A DNA stretch of 64,000 nt from Candidatus Acidianus copahuensis. Its GTDB lineage: Archaea > Thermoproteota > Thermoprotei_A > Sulfolobales > Sulfolobaceae. Positions 1-8,941 of this stretch are shown here, one piece after another. The number at the start of each line of letters is the position of its first letter. Positions within the stretch are counted from its first letter, which is position 1. The notes beneath the pieces are model-generated. The model was not told where the DNA came from, searched no databases, and saw only the letters and a list, made by a program, of their open reading frames with translations. The stretch covers positions 1 to 64,000 of the forward strand of contig NZ_JFZT01000044.1 of assembly GCF_000632495.1 (NCBI RefSeq), written 5' to 3'. Both the position numbers and the translations under genes were made by a program.

Positions 1-643
<643 letters not shown>

Positions 644-898
644 GAGCTAATGCTATCTTTAATGGTATATATCATTTATTTAAGATCAAATATATACTTT
701 TTTAAAACCTTTTTAAGTAAAAACTTAACAATAGGGATTAAGTTATAAATATATCAATCTTTAATGTTTATTTATTATTAAAGCAGTTTATCTATATACC
801 AAGAAGAATGGAATAACTTATCGCTATTATTGCTTAAATTGTTAGATGTTCAAAACGATCAGTATAATAATTTATTTCTCGAGAAAACTAAGGGAATT

Positions 899-1669
899 AT
901 GGGTTTACTAATAGATTTTAGAGGAAATTTAGCAAAGGTCACGTTCAATTCTGAGTCTAAATTTAATATGTGGAATGTAAAGACAATGAAAGAGCTTCTT
1001 GACTTTTTAGGAGATGTAGAGAAGAGAAGAGAAATTAAATACGTTTTGTTTAATGGAAATAACGGGAATTTCGGTAGTGGAGCTGATATAAGGGAACTAA
1101 ATGTTGCATCTAAAGATAGAGAATTTGCCTCTTCATTCTTCGGATATATGAAAGATATTTATCTGAAGTTGATATCCTTAGATAAAATAACAATAGGAGC
1201 TGTTGAAGGTATAGCTTACGGTGCTTCTCTAGAAATGTTACTATTTTTAGATTTCGTTATAGCGCATAAAGATTCCAAATTTGCTGCTCCTGGGGGTAAA
1301 ATAGGAGTCTTTCCTCCCGCATTAATAACAGTAGGTCCATATATCATAGGTTTCCAGAACGTAAAAAAAATGGCTATGCTTGGAGAGGAAATAAGTGCAG
1401 ATCAAGCTAAGACAATTGGCCTAGTTACAGAAGTAGTTGAAAATTTAGATCAAGGAATCAGCTATTTACTTGGCAAATTATCAAACTTTGCACCATCATC
1501 ATTAGTTCTGATGAGAAAGGAACTTTCACGCTATTTAGTTAGAGATATGGAGGAGGCTTTCACCAATTTAGTAATCCAGGTAGGTAGTGACGATGCAAGA
1601 GAGGGTATAAACGCATTTTTGGCTAGGGTAAAACCTTCATGGGCTTCAGTCAGCTTCTCTAAGTCTTAG
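899..1669 (+). CDS. Enoyl-CoA hydratase/isomerase (crotonase) family protein
   Basis: Crotonase fold protein of about 256 aa. The oxyanion-hole segments are visible as FGSGADIREL and GIAYGASLEMLL. The first catalytic glutamate of crotonases is kept (ASLEML), but the second, normally in a PExxxG motif, is replaced: the sequence is APGGKIGVFPP. Hydratase chemistry is therefore uncertain; isomerase, hydrolase or other CoA-thioester chemistry is possible. I chose ATG 899 because crotonases begin about 12 residues before the first beta strand (AKVTFN); an in-frame TTG at 830 would add 23 residues and cannot be excluded. The 3' end overlaps the convergent ABC permease by 24 nt. Likely a cytoplasmic fatty-acid or CoA-pathway enzyme; substrate unknown. 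Confidence 0.8.
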   Translation: MGLLIDFRGNLAKVTFNSESKFNMWNVKTMKELLDFLGDVEKRREIKYVLFNGNNGNFGSGADIRELNVASKDREFASSFFGYMKDIYLKLISLDKITIGAVEGIAYGASLEMLLFLDFVIAHKDSKFAAPGGKIGVFPPALITVGPYIIGFQNVKKMAMLGEEISADQAKTIGLVTEVVENLDQGISYLLGKLSNFAPSSLVLMRKELSRYLVRDMEEAFTNLVIQVGSDDAREGINAFLARVKPSWASVSFSKS

Positions 1670-2641
1670 AGTCTTACCTCCTAACATAACTAGAACCAAT
1701 GTAAGAAGGAATATGTACAAAATATTAAAGGGGGAAGGAGGTACCCTATAAACTATTAGTCCCCTTATGATATCGTTTAGGATAGAAACTGGCTGATATT
1801 CTACTATATATCTTATTATTCCTGGAAAGTCAACTGTTGGGAAGAATGCATTGCTTAAAAAAATGAGAGGAAAGGTTATAATGTTTGCCGCTATCTGCGA
1901 GACAAAGATTTTTTCCTTCGGAGTTATTCCTACAATAACTGCTCCTAATCCTGAGAACGTTAATGTTCCTAAGAGTAAAAATACTATGAAAAGAACGCCA
2001 ATAGCTGGTATAAACCCTAGGGCAATACCTAAGAGGAATAATGGAACAATTGATATCAGAGTTATTACAAGCTCATATATCATTAGGCTGATTACCCACT
2101 CATGATTCTTTAATGGAGAAGCTGCTAATCTATCAACTAGTTTATCTCTATAATAGCCTGTAGATACTCCAGTTACTCCAAACACTCCATTTGATAGAGC
2201 TATTACCCCGATCATACCTGATATTACGAATTCTGACCCGGTAAAACCTTTTCCTGAATATAGGGTAAATACCATAGATGAATCATTACTTTTATACTCC
2301 AAAATAAGGGCTTTAAGGGAAGGCACAAGGTAACCGTAATTAGAAGGATAATATATTATAGTATCATTTTTGCTTACGTTAACAACAAAGTAATTATGAA
2401 GAAGAGCACTATGAACACTAATGTTACTAGTAATTCCAATGAACATTGCACTTGTATTTAGGAATCTTCCAAGACCTTGCTGGTTAACTACAACTGTCTC
2501 GACAGTATGATTTACAGCGCCAAAAGCGAAAGCAAATATCATAGCTAAGAATAGTGGAAAGGCTATTACAAAGAATATAGTTGTTTTATTGCTTAGGTTA
2601 TCCTTTATTATCGCCTTTGCGGTGTAAATTATCCTCCTCAT
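1646..2641 (-). CDS. ABC-2 type transporter permease
   Basis: 331 aa with one membrane segment near residues 20-42, a large external loop to about residue 135, then five hydrophobic segments, the layout of ABC-2 (DrrB-like) exporters. The near-C-terminal stretch EYQPVSILNDIIRGLIVY matches the conserved amphipathic part of this family. The start overlaps the stop of the upstream ATPase gene (TAATG), so the two are translationally coupled and surely form one transporter. Substrate unknown; drug, lipid or polysaccharide export are the usual roles. Confidence 0.85.
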   Translation of the reverse strand: MRRIIYTAKAIIKDNLSNKTTIFFVIAFPLFLAMIFAFAFGAVNHTVETVVVNQQGLGRFLNTSAMFIGITSNISVHSALLHNYFVVNVSKNDTIIYYPSNYGYLVPSLKALILEYKSNDSSMVFTLYSGKGFTGSEFVISGMIGVIALSNGVFGVTGVSTGYYRDKLVDRLAASPLKNHEWVISLMIYELVITLISIVPLFLLGIALGFIPAIGVLFIVFLLLGTLTFSGLGAVIVGITPKEKIFVSQIAANIITFPLIFLSNAFFPTVDFPGIIRYIVEYQPVSILNDIIRGLIVYRVPPSPFNILYIFLLTLVLVMLGGKTLRLREAD

Positions 2642-3363
2642 TACTCTTCGCCTAGACTCTCCATAAGTGCCAGATAGGCCTCTTCCAATGAGGACTTTTC
2701 AAATTCCTTCATAATTAACTCGGGTGTTGAACTCCTTATGATTTTCCCATTGTACATTATCGCAACCTTATCTGAGAGTTTTTGAGCCTCGTCTAAGTAG
2801 TGAGTAGTCAGTAGCACGGTTATACCTTTATTTTTAAGCTCTTTTATTGTATTCCAAAGATCTCTTCTTGATTTTGGATCTAATCCTACTGTAGGTTCAT
2901 CAAGGTAAATTAAGCTAGGTTTTCCAACTAATGCACAAGCTATAGCTACTCTTCTCTTGTATCCTCCAGAGAGTTTTTTAAATCTGGTATTAGCGTATTC
3001 TATAAGACCTAATTTACTTAATGTTTCCTCTACAGAGCTATTTCCTTTTCCATATAATTCTGCAAAGTATCTTGCATTATCCTTTACGCTCAAATCTGAA
3101 AAACCTTGGAACTCTTGAGGTACAATACCAACAGATTCCCTAATCTTCTGGCATTGAGAAGGTATTGAATATCCTAATACCTCAATCTTCCCCCTTGTAG
3201 GTTTATCAATACAAGAGAGAATTTTAACTGTGGTAGTCTTTCCAGCTCCATTTGGACCTAAGATAGAAAATATTTCTCCCTCATTCACGGAGAATGTGAG
3301 ACCCTTTAACACCTCCTTTTCATCATAATACTTCCATAGGTCTTCAACCTTAATAGCTTCCAT
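2641..3363 (-). CDS. ABC transporter ATP-binding protein
   Basis: 240 aa nucleotide-binding domain with every expected motif in order: Walker A GPNGAGKTT (about residue 38), Q-loop VPQEFQ, signature LSGGYKRR (about 131), Walker B LIYLDEP followed by the D-loop GLD, and switch histidine in LLTTHYLDEA. It matches the DrrA/CcmA-type ATPases that pair with ABC-2 permeases, and its partner lies directly downstream with a 1-nt-scale overlap. Acts at the cytoplasmic face of the membrane to power export. Confidence 0.93.
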   Translation of the reverse strand: MEAIKVEDLWKYYDEKEVLKGLTFSVNEGEIFSILGPNGAGKTTTVKILSCIDKPTRGKIEVLGYSIPSQCQKIRESVGIVPQEFQGFSDLSVKDNARYFAELYGKGNSSVEETLSKLGLIEYANTRFKKLSGGYKRRVAIACALVGKPSLIYLDEPTVGLDPKSRRDLWNTIKELKNKGITVLLTTHYLDEAQKLSDKVAIMYNGKIIRSSTPELIMKEFEKSSLEEAYLALMESLGEE

Positions 3364-3393
3364 ATTTATTTATGTGAATAGTATAAAGTTAAT

Positions 3394-4344
3394 GTGTCTT
3401 TTGGTAAGATTCCCTTAGATTCAATACCAGGAATACCTATAGGCGATTGTGTAATTTGTCCTGAAGTAGGGGAAGATGATGCAGTTCTTATAGCTGATAA
3501 ACCATATATTGTTACGCATTCAGATCCTATTACCGAATCAAGCGATGATGCAGGATTTTTGGCTGTTGCAGTATCTTGTAACGATGTTAACATGAAGGGA
3601 GTTCCTTGTAGGTGGGTTTTAACTACTATCCTTTTATCTAAGAGGGAAAATTTAGAAGGTGAGATCTCAGGGATAAGAGAGGCATGTTCTATTATTGGTT
3701 GTCATGTTGTAGGGGGTCATACTGAAGTTACAAGGGGAATAGATAATGATATAGTCATATCAACTGCTATCTCTCTATCAGAAAAAGTTATTAGCGTTAA
3801 GGACGCAAGAGCTGGAGATTACGTAGTTATGGTAGGAAGCGCAGGAATAGAAGGTACTTGGATATTAAGTCATATGGAGGATTTGCTACTATCAAAGGGA
3901 GTAAGCAAGGAAACCATAATTAGAGCAAAAGAATTTAAAAAGAGAATTATAGTTCAGGATAGAGCCCTTAAGGTTTCAGACGTAGTTATAGGTATGCATG
4001 ATGCTACAGAGGGAGGAGTTTTACAAGATCTTCTGGAGATCTCTAGACTTTCTAAACTCAGAGTAGAAGTTGATCCTTCGAAAATACCGGTTGAAAAAGA
4101 AACCCTTGAAATATCGAAGGTTCTCTCTATAGACTACCTAAGGCTTATCTCTTCTGGTTCATTCGTTGTCGTTACTAGATTTCCTGAGGAAGTTATAAGA
4201 AGAGTTGGGGGAAGTGTAATAGGAAGATTAGAAAAGGGAGAGCCAGCGTTATATCTTAAAGGTATTGGAGAGTTTAGAGAGAACTTTGAGGAGGAGCTTA
4301 TTAGAGTTGAAGGCAATTATAATGGCTGGAGGAAAAGGAACTAG
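3394..4344 (+). CDS. PurM/HypE-superfamily (AIR synthase-related) protein
   Basis: 316 aa. The N-terminal part contains GEDDAVLI and DPITESSDDAGFLAV, the metal/ATP-binding acidic motifs of the PurM-ThiL-SelD-HypE superfamily, and the middle has GGHTEVTRG, as in archaeal AIR-synthase-related proteins. The C-terminal half (DATEGGVLQDLLE) matches the PurM C-domain. True PurM is encoded at 58.6 kb, so this is a paralog, perhaps a kinase-like ATP-dependent enzyme. Start GTG 3394. The 3' end overlaps the CobY-like gene, suggesting a shared transcript and a possible link to cobamide salvage, but the function is not known to me. Confidence 0.8.
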   Translation: MSFGKIPLDSIPGIPIGDCVICPEVGEDDAVLIADKPYIVTHSDPITESSDDAGFLAVAVSCNDVNMKGVPCRWVLTTILLSKRENLEGEISGIREACSIIGCHVVGGHTEVTRGIDNDIVISTAISLSEKVISVKDARAGDYVVMVGSAGIEGTWILSHMEDLLLSKGVSKETIIRAKEFKKRIIVQDRALKVSDVVIGMHDATEGGVLQDLLEISRLSKLRVEVDPSKIPVEKETLEISKVLSIDYLRLISSGSFVVVTRFPEEVIRRVGGSVIGRLEKGEPALYLKGIGEFRENFEEELIRVEGNYNGWRKRN

Positions 4345-4789
4345 GTTATCTCCGATGAAGCCTTTCCTAGAGGTATGCGGAAAACCGATGATACAACGAG
4401 TTTATGATATTGCTCATAAATTCGCAGAGACAGTGTTTATTGCTACTGTTCCAAGTAATCCGGTTTACATTGAAATAGTAAAGACATTCAATAATGTAAT
4501 CTTAACTAGTGGAAAGGGTTATGAGTTTGACGTTATAGAGGCAATTAATAGGGTGGGATTTCCTGTCTTGGTTTTTCCTTCAGATACGCCATTCATTCCG
4601 GATAGGGCTATCTATACTTTGCTAGCTTGTCAAAGAGATATATGTACTTTATTTTCCAGGGGAAAATACGTCGGAATAAGTTTCTGGAGAAAGTTTGGAG
4701 ATGATTATGAAGACGTTGCTATAGACTATGAAATAAGTAACGTAAATACCAAAGAAGATTTAGAGAAGATAAATAAATCATGTATATAG
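4307..4789 (+). CDS. cobY: Adenosylcobinamide-phosphate guanylyltransferase-like (CobY family) nucleotidyltransferase
   Basis: About 160 aa MobA/CobY-type NTP transferase. The nucleotide-binding loop MAGGKGTRLSPMKPFLEV is at the N terminus, the acidic metal site is PSDTPFI, and the C terminus has the ISNVNTKEDLEK tail typical of archaeal CobY. Archaeal CobY transfers GMP to adenosylcobinamide phosphate in cobalamin assembly and salvage. I start it at TTG 4307 because the conserved glycine-rich loop follows within five codons and a GAGGAGGAG ribosome-binding site lies about 10 nt upstream; an upstream ATG at 4265 would add an unconserved leader. It overlaps the preceding gene by 38 nt. A molybdenum or other nucleotide sugar substrate is the alternative. 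Confidence 0.75.
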   Translation: MKAIIMAGGKGTRLSPMKPFLEVCGKPMIQRVYDIAHKFAETVFIATVPSNPVYIEIVKTFNNVILTSGKGYEFDVIEAINRVGFPVLVFPSDTPFIPDRAIYTLLACQRDICTLFSRGKYVGISFWRKFGDDYEDVAIDYEISNVNTKEDLEKINKSCI

Positions 4790-4795
4790 ATAGCA

Positions 4796-5521
4796 TTGAG
4801 AATAATAGTTTACTCTCCTGTAAGGGGTATGTTATTTCCAATCTATGTACTATTAGGTCTTATACTTCTTTTTATTTCAATGGGTTATTTTAGGGATGTT
4901 CTCTCCTTTGTTGGAGTCAATAGCAAGTTTTCTTACTTGCTTGCCTTTGAGGTCTCAGTTCTTAGTCTATCATTAAGTCCAGTAAACCTAGTAGTAAAGG
5001 AAGTGAAGAGGATAGCCAAAATTCCTAGTTACGACGTAGTATACGTTTTTGGAATTCCATTCTATATACCTAGATTATCACATACTTACGCTACTACATT
5101 GATTGCCTTAAATTTTGGAGGGGCCATAATGCCTTTAATACTCTCTCTAACTTTAATGTATTTTACATTTCATTATATTGTTCTTATATTATTTGCTACT
5201 TTATTTTTAATAATCATCTCTAAGATATTATCAAAGGTGATAGAAGGAGTCGGAGTAGTAATGCATCCAATAGTTCCACCTTTATTTGCAGTATTAATAA
5301 GTTACATATTATTCATGGGAAAGCCGGAACTTATACCAGTATCCGCTTATATAAGCAGCGTTTTAGGGACATTAATTGGAGCAGATTTGCTCAACTTGAG
5401 GAAAATACTTGACTCATCTCCTCAAATAGTTAGCATAGGCGGAATGGGAAGTTTTGATGGTATATTCTTGTCTGGGTTATTTTCTATTGTAATAGGAGAA
5501 ATTTTAATTTCTCTCCTGTAA
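4796..5521 (+). CDS. DUF1614 family membrane protein
   Basis: 241 aa with about seven hydrophobic segments. The blocks GVGVVMHPIVPPLFA, YISSVLGTLIGADLLNL and IVSIGGMGSFDGIFLSG are those I associate with DUF1614 proteins, common in archaea and some bacteria. It starts at TTG 4796, six bases after the CobY stop, so it is probably co-transcribed. Function unknown; being next to CobY makes a link to cobamide assembly or transport worth considering, since that pathway has membrane-bound steps, but this is inference only. Confidence 0.72.
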   Translation: MRIIVYSPVRGMLFPIYVLLGLILLFISMGYFRDVLSFVGVNSKFSYLLAFEVSVLSLSLSPVNLVVKEVKRIAKIPSYDVVYVFGIPFYIPRLSHTYATTLIALNFGGAIMPLILSLTLMYFTFHYIVLILFATLFLIIISKILSKVIEGVGVVMHPIVPPLFAVLISYILFMGKPELIPVSAYISSVLGTLIGADLLNLRKILDSSPQIVSIGGMGSFDGIFLSGLFSIVIGEILISLL

Positions 5522-5599
5522 ATAAGGTAAAATATTACTAGATTTACAAGTTAATTGTAATTGAAAACCTCGATCTTTAGATCGCGTATGAAAGGGCAT

Positions 5600-6096
5600 A
5601 CAGAACTTCCTTAATCATTCGATGCTTACCCATTTAACAAGATGCCCACTGTAGTATCCCGTTTTAGATCTTATCCTAACTACTCATTAGTAAGGGCGTT
5701 AAAAACCCCGTTAGCGTGTGAGATATACAACACACTACGGTGTAGATCAATCTACTTTTATAGAAAAAAAGGTTAAGTAAAAATTCAACTAAGGTAGTTA
5801 GCCCTTGATCTGAGAAAGCAAAATAAAGAGGATAAACAACTCTATTCTCAGACAGTACAGAGAATTGCAGACCGTTTTCATGACGGGTTAAAGAGGTTCC
5901 TAGAGATAATCGAATTTTCTTCTATGAAAGTTATGGTTACGTCGCAGACCGCGATTTAGTCGGTTCCCTTAACGTTTTGTCCCGTCTGGCGGGGGAGTAA
6001 CCTTAGATCCTGTGTAGTTGACCCCCTTCTACCTTGGTCAAGGCAAGGGTTGACGATAAAGCAGGAAGCTCCACACTGTAGTGCAGGGTAGATCAC
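5600..6096 (+). mobile_element. Internally deleted TnpB-type (IS605/IS1341-like) element with intact 3' end
   Basis: From ATG 5642 the frame reads like the start of Sulfolobales TnpB: SRFRSYPNYSLVRALKTPL then ACEIYNTLR, and after two in-frame stops (TAA 5774, TAG 5795) continues LALDLRKQNKEDKQ and RIADRFHDGLKRFLE to about 5905. It then jumps to the extreme C terminus in another frame, YGYVADRDLVGSLNVLSRL ending at TAA 5998, which is the last RuvC motif (ADRD). The whole nuclease core is missing. The following 96 bases (hairpin near 6069-6088, then GGTAGATCAC) recur at 21994-22089 and look like the element's right end, where omega-RNA is normally encoded. It cannot make an active protein but keeps its ends, like a non-autonomous derivative. 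Confidence 0.75.
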
Positions 6097-6142
6097 AAAT
6101 TAAGATAAAACAATTAACAATTTATGCGTGAGTTTCGAATGC

Positions 6143-6153
6143 TAGCTTTAAAG
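6143..6153 (+). promoter_or_regulatory. TATA-like box of the ThiN gene
   Basis: GCTTTAAAGGC lies about 25-30 nt before ATG 6177, the distance expected for a leaderless crenarchaeal transcript. This supports 6177 rather than the in-frame ATG at 6162 as start. Confidence 0.4.
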
Positions 6154-6176
6154 GCTGATATATGATTATTATTGTG

Positions 6177-6731
6177 ATGGCAGCGCAATTATCTGAAAGA
6201 GATCTAGTTTTAAAGGAGCTAAAAGAAGCTGCGGATTATTTTGTATCCAATGAAAAATCCTATATTCTTATCCCAGAGATAAGAACAAATTTGGGCTTTG
6301 CAATCTCTAATCCTAAAGATGAAAAGGATGTTGCAGCCTTTCCTGGAAGGTTAACGGTAGCTTTTGGGAGAGTGATTTATTGTTTACCCCCAGCTTTTGG
6401 AGCTTCGGATCACGTTGCAAGGATAATCTTAACGGCAATGAAATATAATAAATCATTAAGATCTGCAATAAATTTAAAATATTTACCGAATGTTATTAAA
6501 AGACTAGAGGACGTATATTTCTTTGATAGGAAAAGTGAACCGGAGGAGAGTAAGCAAATGGAAGGTCACACAATGAACTTTATGGTTAAAATGGCCTATG
6601 AAAGTCTTGGCCATATACCTCAGTACTTGGTCGATCTGGGTGACTACGGAAAAGAACCAGGGATATTTATATTGTCCAGCAATCCTACTGATGTTGTAAA
6701 GAAATCTTTACTCCTTCTTAACTCCCTCTAG
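6177..6731 (+). CDS. thiN: Stand-alone ThiN-domain protein (thiamine-phosphate synthase type)
   Basis: 184 aa. The blocks VAAFPGRLTVAFGRV, FGASDHVARIILTAMK and RSAINLKYLPNVIKR are the core of the archaeal ThiN domain, which joins the pyrimidine and thiazole halves of thiamine when fused to ThiD, and senses thiamine phosphates when fused to a DNA-binding domain (ThiR). Here neither ThiD nor a helix-turn-helix is attached: only about 30 residues precede the domain. It could be a free enzyme or an orphan ligand-binding protein. Its 3' end overlaps the convergent padR-type gene by 24 nt. Confidence 0.78.
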   Translation: MAAQLSERDLVLKELKEAADYFVSNEKSYILIPEIRTNLGFAISNPKDEKDVAAFPGRLTVAFGRVIYCLPPAFGASDHVARIILTAMKYNKSLRSAINLKYLPNVIKRLEDVYFFDRKSEPEESKQMEGHTMNFMVKMAYESLGHIPQYLVDLGDYGKEPGIFILSSNPTDVVKKSLLLLNSL

Positions 6732-7166
6732 AACAGCTTCTATCTTTTTCCTACAGTCATCTATTACAGTCATTACTTCATTAAACGTCTTTTCGTCCTT
6801 GAGTATTTCCTTATAGTTATATAATGTTAGTCCAATGTCAAAGAGAGATCTAGTGAGTTTTCTATATTGATTGTTTTGACTGAAAAAATTCTTAGCTTCT
6901 TCTTTCATCTCCTTATATGTTGAACGACCAGAATCTGTTATTACATAAATTTTCTTTCCATCAACATTGTCAACTTTTACTAGACCTTCTGAGACCAGAC
7001 TTTTTATAACCGGATATACAGATCCAGGACTGGGCTTGTAAAGACCGCTAAACTTTTTCTCAATAGTCTTAATTATTTCATATACGTGCATAGGTCTTTC
7101 ATTAAGTGCGTCAAGTATTAGTAGTTTTAGCCTACCTTTCCTAAGTCTTTCGATGTTTGTCTTCAT
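6708..7166 (-). CDS. PadR family winged-helix transcriptional regulator
   Basis: 152 aa. Residues 10-85 give the PadR winged helix: LKLLILDALNERPMHVYEI, then SPGSVYPVIKSLVSEGLVK (recognition helix), then DGKKIYVITDSGRSTYKE. The C-terminal 65 residues form helices that mediate dimerisation in this family. PadR proteins usually repress an adjacent transport or detoxification gene in response to a small ligand. The nearest divergent DNA (7167-7368) has no convincing gene, so the target is not evident. Confidence 0.87.
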   Translation of the reverse strand: MKTNIERLRKGRLKLLILDALNERPMHVYEIIKTIEKKFSGLYKPSPGSVYPVIKSLVSEGLVKVDNVDGKKIYVITDSGRSTYKEMKEEAKNFFSQNNQYRKLTRSLFDIGLTLYNYKEILKDEKTFNEVMTVIDDCRKKIEAVLEGVKKE

Positions 7167-7368
7167 GTCCTACACTCTACTCTTTATGGATACTTGTTTT
7201 ATCTATCATATGAGTTTTTCCCTTCCCAAATACTATTCAGGTTTCCTCTAGTTAAGAACCATAACTGGAGCCTGTTCAGCTATTTATATGAAAGTCCTGG
7301 AATTAACTACTTAATGCTATATATGACTCGTTTTGCGTCTTGCATGTTTATTTTTAAAGGTTTGGGAA
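7167..7368. other. Gene-poor spacer between padR-type gene and repeat copy A
   Basis: An open frame of 66 codons exists here (7194-7394) but runs into the 257-bp repeat, shows no recognisable motif and has a composition like noncoding DNA. I see no gene. The padR promoter must lie in its first part. Confidence 0.4.
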
Positions 7369-7625
7369 GTGAAGCAGTTTCAGATTCTAGGTAACAAAAG
7401 GCCCTTAAGTTGATTATCATTTTTATGACTAATCCTACACCGATGAAGCACAACGCAAAAAGGTGCAGGGCGATAGATGTCTGAAGGGATAAACGTCGTT
7501 GATCCAGATCCTGGATCCCACACTGGAGGTGGTTGTCCCACCATCAAAGGTGAGTGAGAGGGGAAAGTCCTAAAGGACTAAAATACAATGAACAACCTAA
7601 AGCCCTCTAGGGATAAACGGTTAGA
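7369..7625 (+). repeat. 257-bp direct repeat, copy A (structured, probably TnpB-element 3' end)
   Basis: Starts GTGAAGCAGTTTCAGATTC and ends GGGATAAACGGTTAGA; by eye identical to 10132-10388 over all 257 bases, same orientation. It holds a series of inverted repeats: GCAC/GTGC, GATCCAG/CTGGATC, GGTGG/CCACC, AGTCC/GGACT, and AGAGGG pairing with CCCTCT around the last. Two short overlapping frames encode PTPMKHNAKRCRAIDV and VDPDPGSHTGGGCPTIKGE, which look like the C-terminal tail of an IS1341-type TnpB. No terminal inverted repeats are seen. I infer a mobile element right-end fragment or a MITE-like unit carrying a structured RNA. Confidence 0.75.
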
Positions 7626-7808
7626 GAACTAAGGTGAATCTGATAGTTACCCGGAGAGTATCAACTTATTGAGATTTTTGGATAAAGTATAAATATAGTA
7701 AAAACATTTCATTATGGCATATAAATTTCTTAAAACATTTCATGAATCTGTAATATATAATTTTTTTATAATTAATTAAATCATGTTTTAACTCTAAGAA
7801 GTATAGTG

Positions 7809-7820
7809 TTTAAATATTTA
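7809..7820 (+). promoter_or_regulatory. TATA-like box of the SQR-like gene
   Basis: TTTAAATATTTA sits about 25 nt before ATG 7839, fitting a leaderless transcript and arguing against the upstream in-frame start at 7806, which would lie inside the promoter. Confidence 0.45.
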
Positions 7821-7838
7821 CAGTTACAAGCCATAATA

Positions 7839-8906
7839 ATGAAAAGAGTAGTTGTAGTTGGAGGAGGAAACGCGGGTTCTATAGTAGCTAATAAGTTATC
7901 AAAAAAAGGTCTAGATGTTAAGGTAATAGAACCACTAGAATATCACTTATATCAACCTGGGATCATAGACTATGCCCTAGGCAAAGTAGATAAATCAGAA
8001 ATTACAAAACAAACTAGTGAAGTTCTGTCTACGTGGATAAAAAATAAGGTTACTAAAGTAGACCTAGAAAATCATACTGTAAACTTAGCCAATGGAGAAA
8101 AAATGGAGTACGAGTATTTAGTAATTTCTGCAGGAGTTAAGTCTTCTCATCCACAAGGATTTCCAGAATGGCATAGTTTAGAAGGAGCAGAAGAGATAAA
8201 AAGGCAAATCGATAATTTTGAGGGAAAGAGAATAGTCATCGGTTCATATGGAATAATAAAATGTCCAGCAGCACCTTTTGAGCTATCATTTATGTTGAAA
8301 GAAAGATTTCCTAAGGCTGAGATAACCTTACTAAATCCTGTTGTCTCTCCACCACCTATTCAGAAACCTATGGCAGAAATACTAGGAAAAAGGTCACATG
8401 AAAATGGTATTAATGTAATTCGTGGATTTAAAATTTCTGAAGTAAGAAAAGATGAAAAGACAATATTTTCCGAGAATGGGGATAAAGTGGAATATGATCT
8501 AGCTTTTATAGATGGGCAAATTAAGGCCTCAGAAGAATTTAAGGATCTAACAGATAACTCAGGTTTAATTCCTGTTGACAAGAACAGTATGAAAGTAAAA
8601 GACTTAGATAATGTGTTTGCAATAGGCGACATTACCAATATAATTTCCCCTCCTAAAACCGGAGCTATAGCCCACTTTGAGGCAAATTTTGTAGTTAAAT
8701 CGATATTATCTGATATTTATGGATCCGGGAAAACTAGGTTTAATGGAGATGCTGCATGTGCAGTTTATACTGGGAACGGTTTAGGTTCTTTTATATATAT
8801 GAACTACGAGAAAAGTTTTGCCTTAGGTCCTAATAAATTCTTTGCAAATCTAAAGACAAAATTTGGTAATATGTATTGGAGAACTATAAGGGGAGAATTG
8901 CTTTAA
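7839..8906 (+). CDS. Sulfide:quinone oxidoreductase-like FAD/NAD(P)-binding oxidoreductase
   Basis: 355 aa, two-dinucleotide-binding-fold flavoprotein. The FAD site is VVVGGGNAGSIVANKL at the N terminus, a second ATG-like block is EYEYLVISAGV, and the third is KDLDNVFAIGDITNI. IKCPAAPFE (Cys142) matches the central redox cysteine of the SQR/flavocytochrome c family; Cys307 lies in AACAVYTG. The first of the three cysteines usual in archaeal SQR is not evident, so a variant reaction (type II NADH dehydrogenase-like, polysulfide or other thiol chemistry) is possible. It lies alone between the two 257-bp repeats with segAB, upstream TATA box present. Probably membrane-associated, feeding electrons to quinones. 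Confidence 0.75.
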   Translation: MKRVVVVGGGNAGSIVANKLSKKGLDVKVIEPLEYHLYQPGIIDYALGKVDKSEITKQTSEVLSTWIKNKVTKVDLENHTVNLANGEKMEYEYLVISAGVKSSHPQGFPEWHSLEGAEEIKRQIDNFEGKRIVIGSYGIIKCPAAPFELSFMLKERFPKAEITLLNPVVSPPPIQKPMAEILGKRSHENGINVIRGFKISEVRKDEKTIFSENGDKVEYDLAFIDGQIKASEEFKDLTDNSGLIPVDKNSMKVKDLDNVFAIGDITNIISPPKTGAIAHFEANFVVKSILSDIYGSGKTRFNGDAACAVYTGNGLGSFIYMNYEKSFALGPNKFFANLKTKFGNMYWRTIRGELL

Positions 8907-8941
8907 TGAAATAGGTTATTTAGAAAAGAATACTCCTGAGA

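Noticed and set aside
1851..2105. 84-codon frame antisense to the ABC permease
   Set aside because: It is a shadow of the permease gene, whose membrane segments and partner ATPase are clear.
7194..7394. 66-codon open frame upstream of repeat copy A
   Set aside because: It ends inside the 257-bp repeat, has no recognisable motif, and its composition is like the surrounding noncoding DNA.
7369..7625. RNase P RNA, because of the GAGGGGAAAGTCC string
   Set aside because: The other conserved RNase P blocks are absent, the string is near the 3' rather than 5' end, and the unit occurs in two identical copies.
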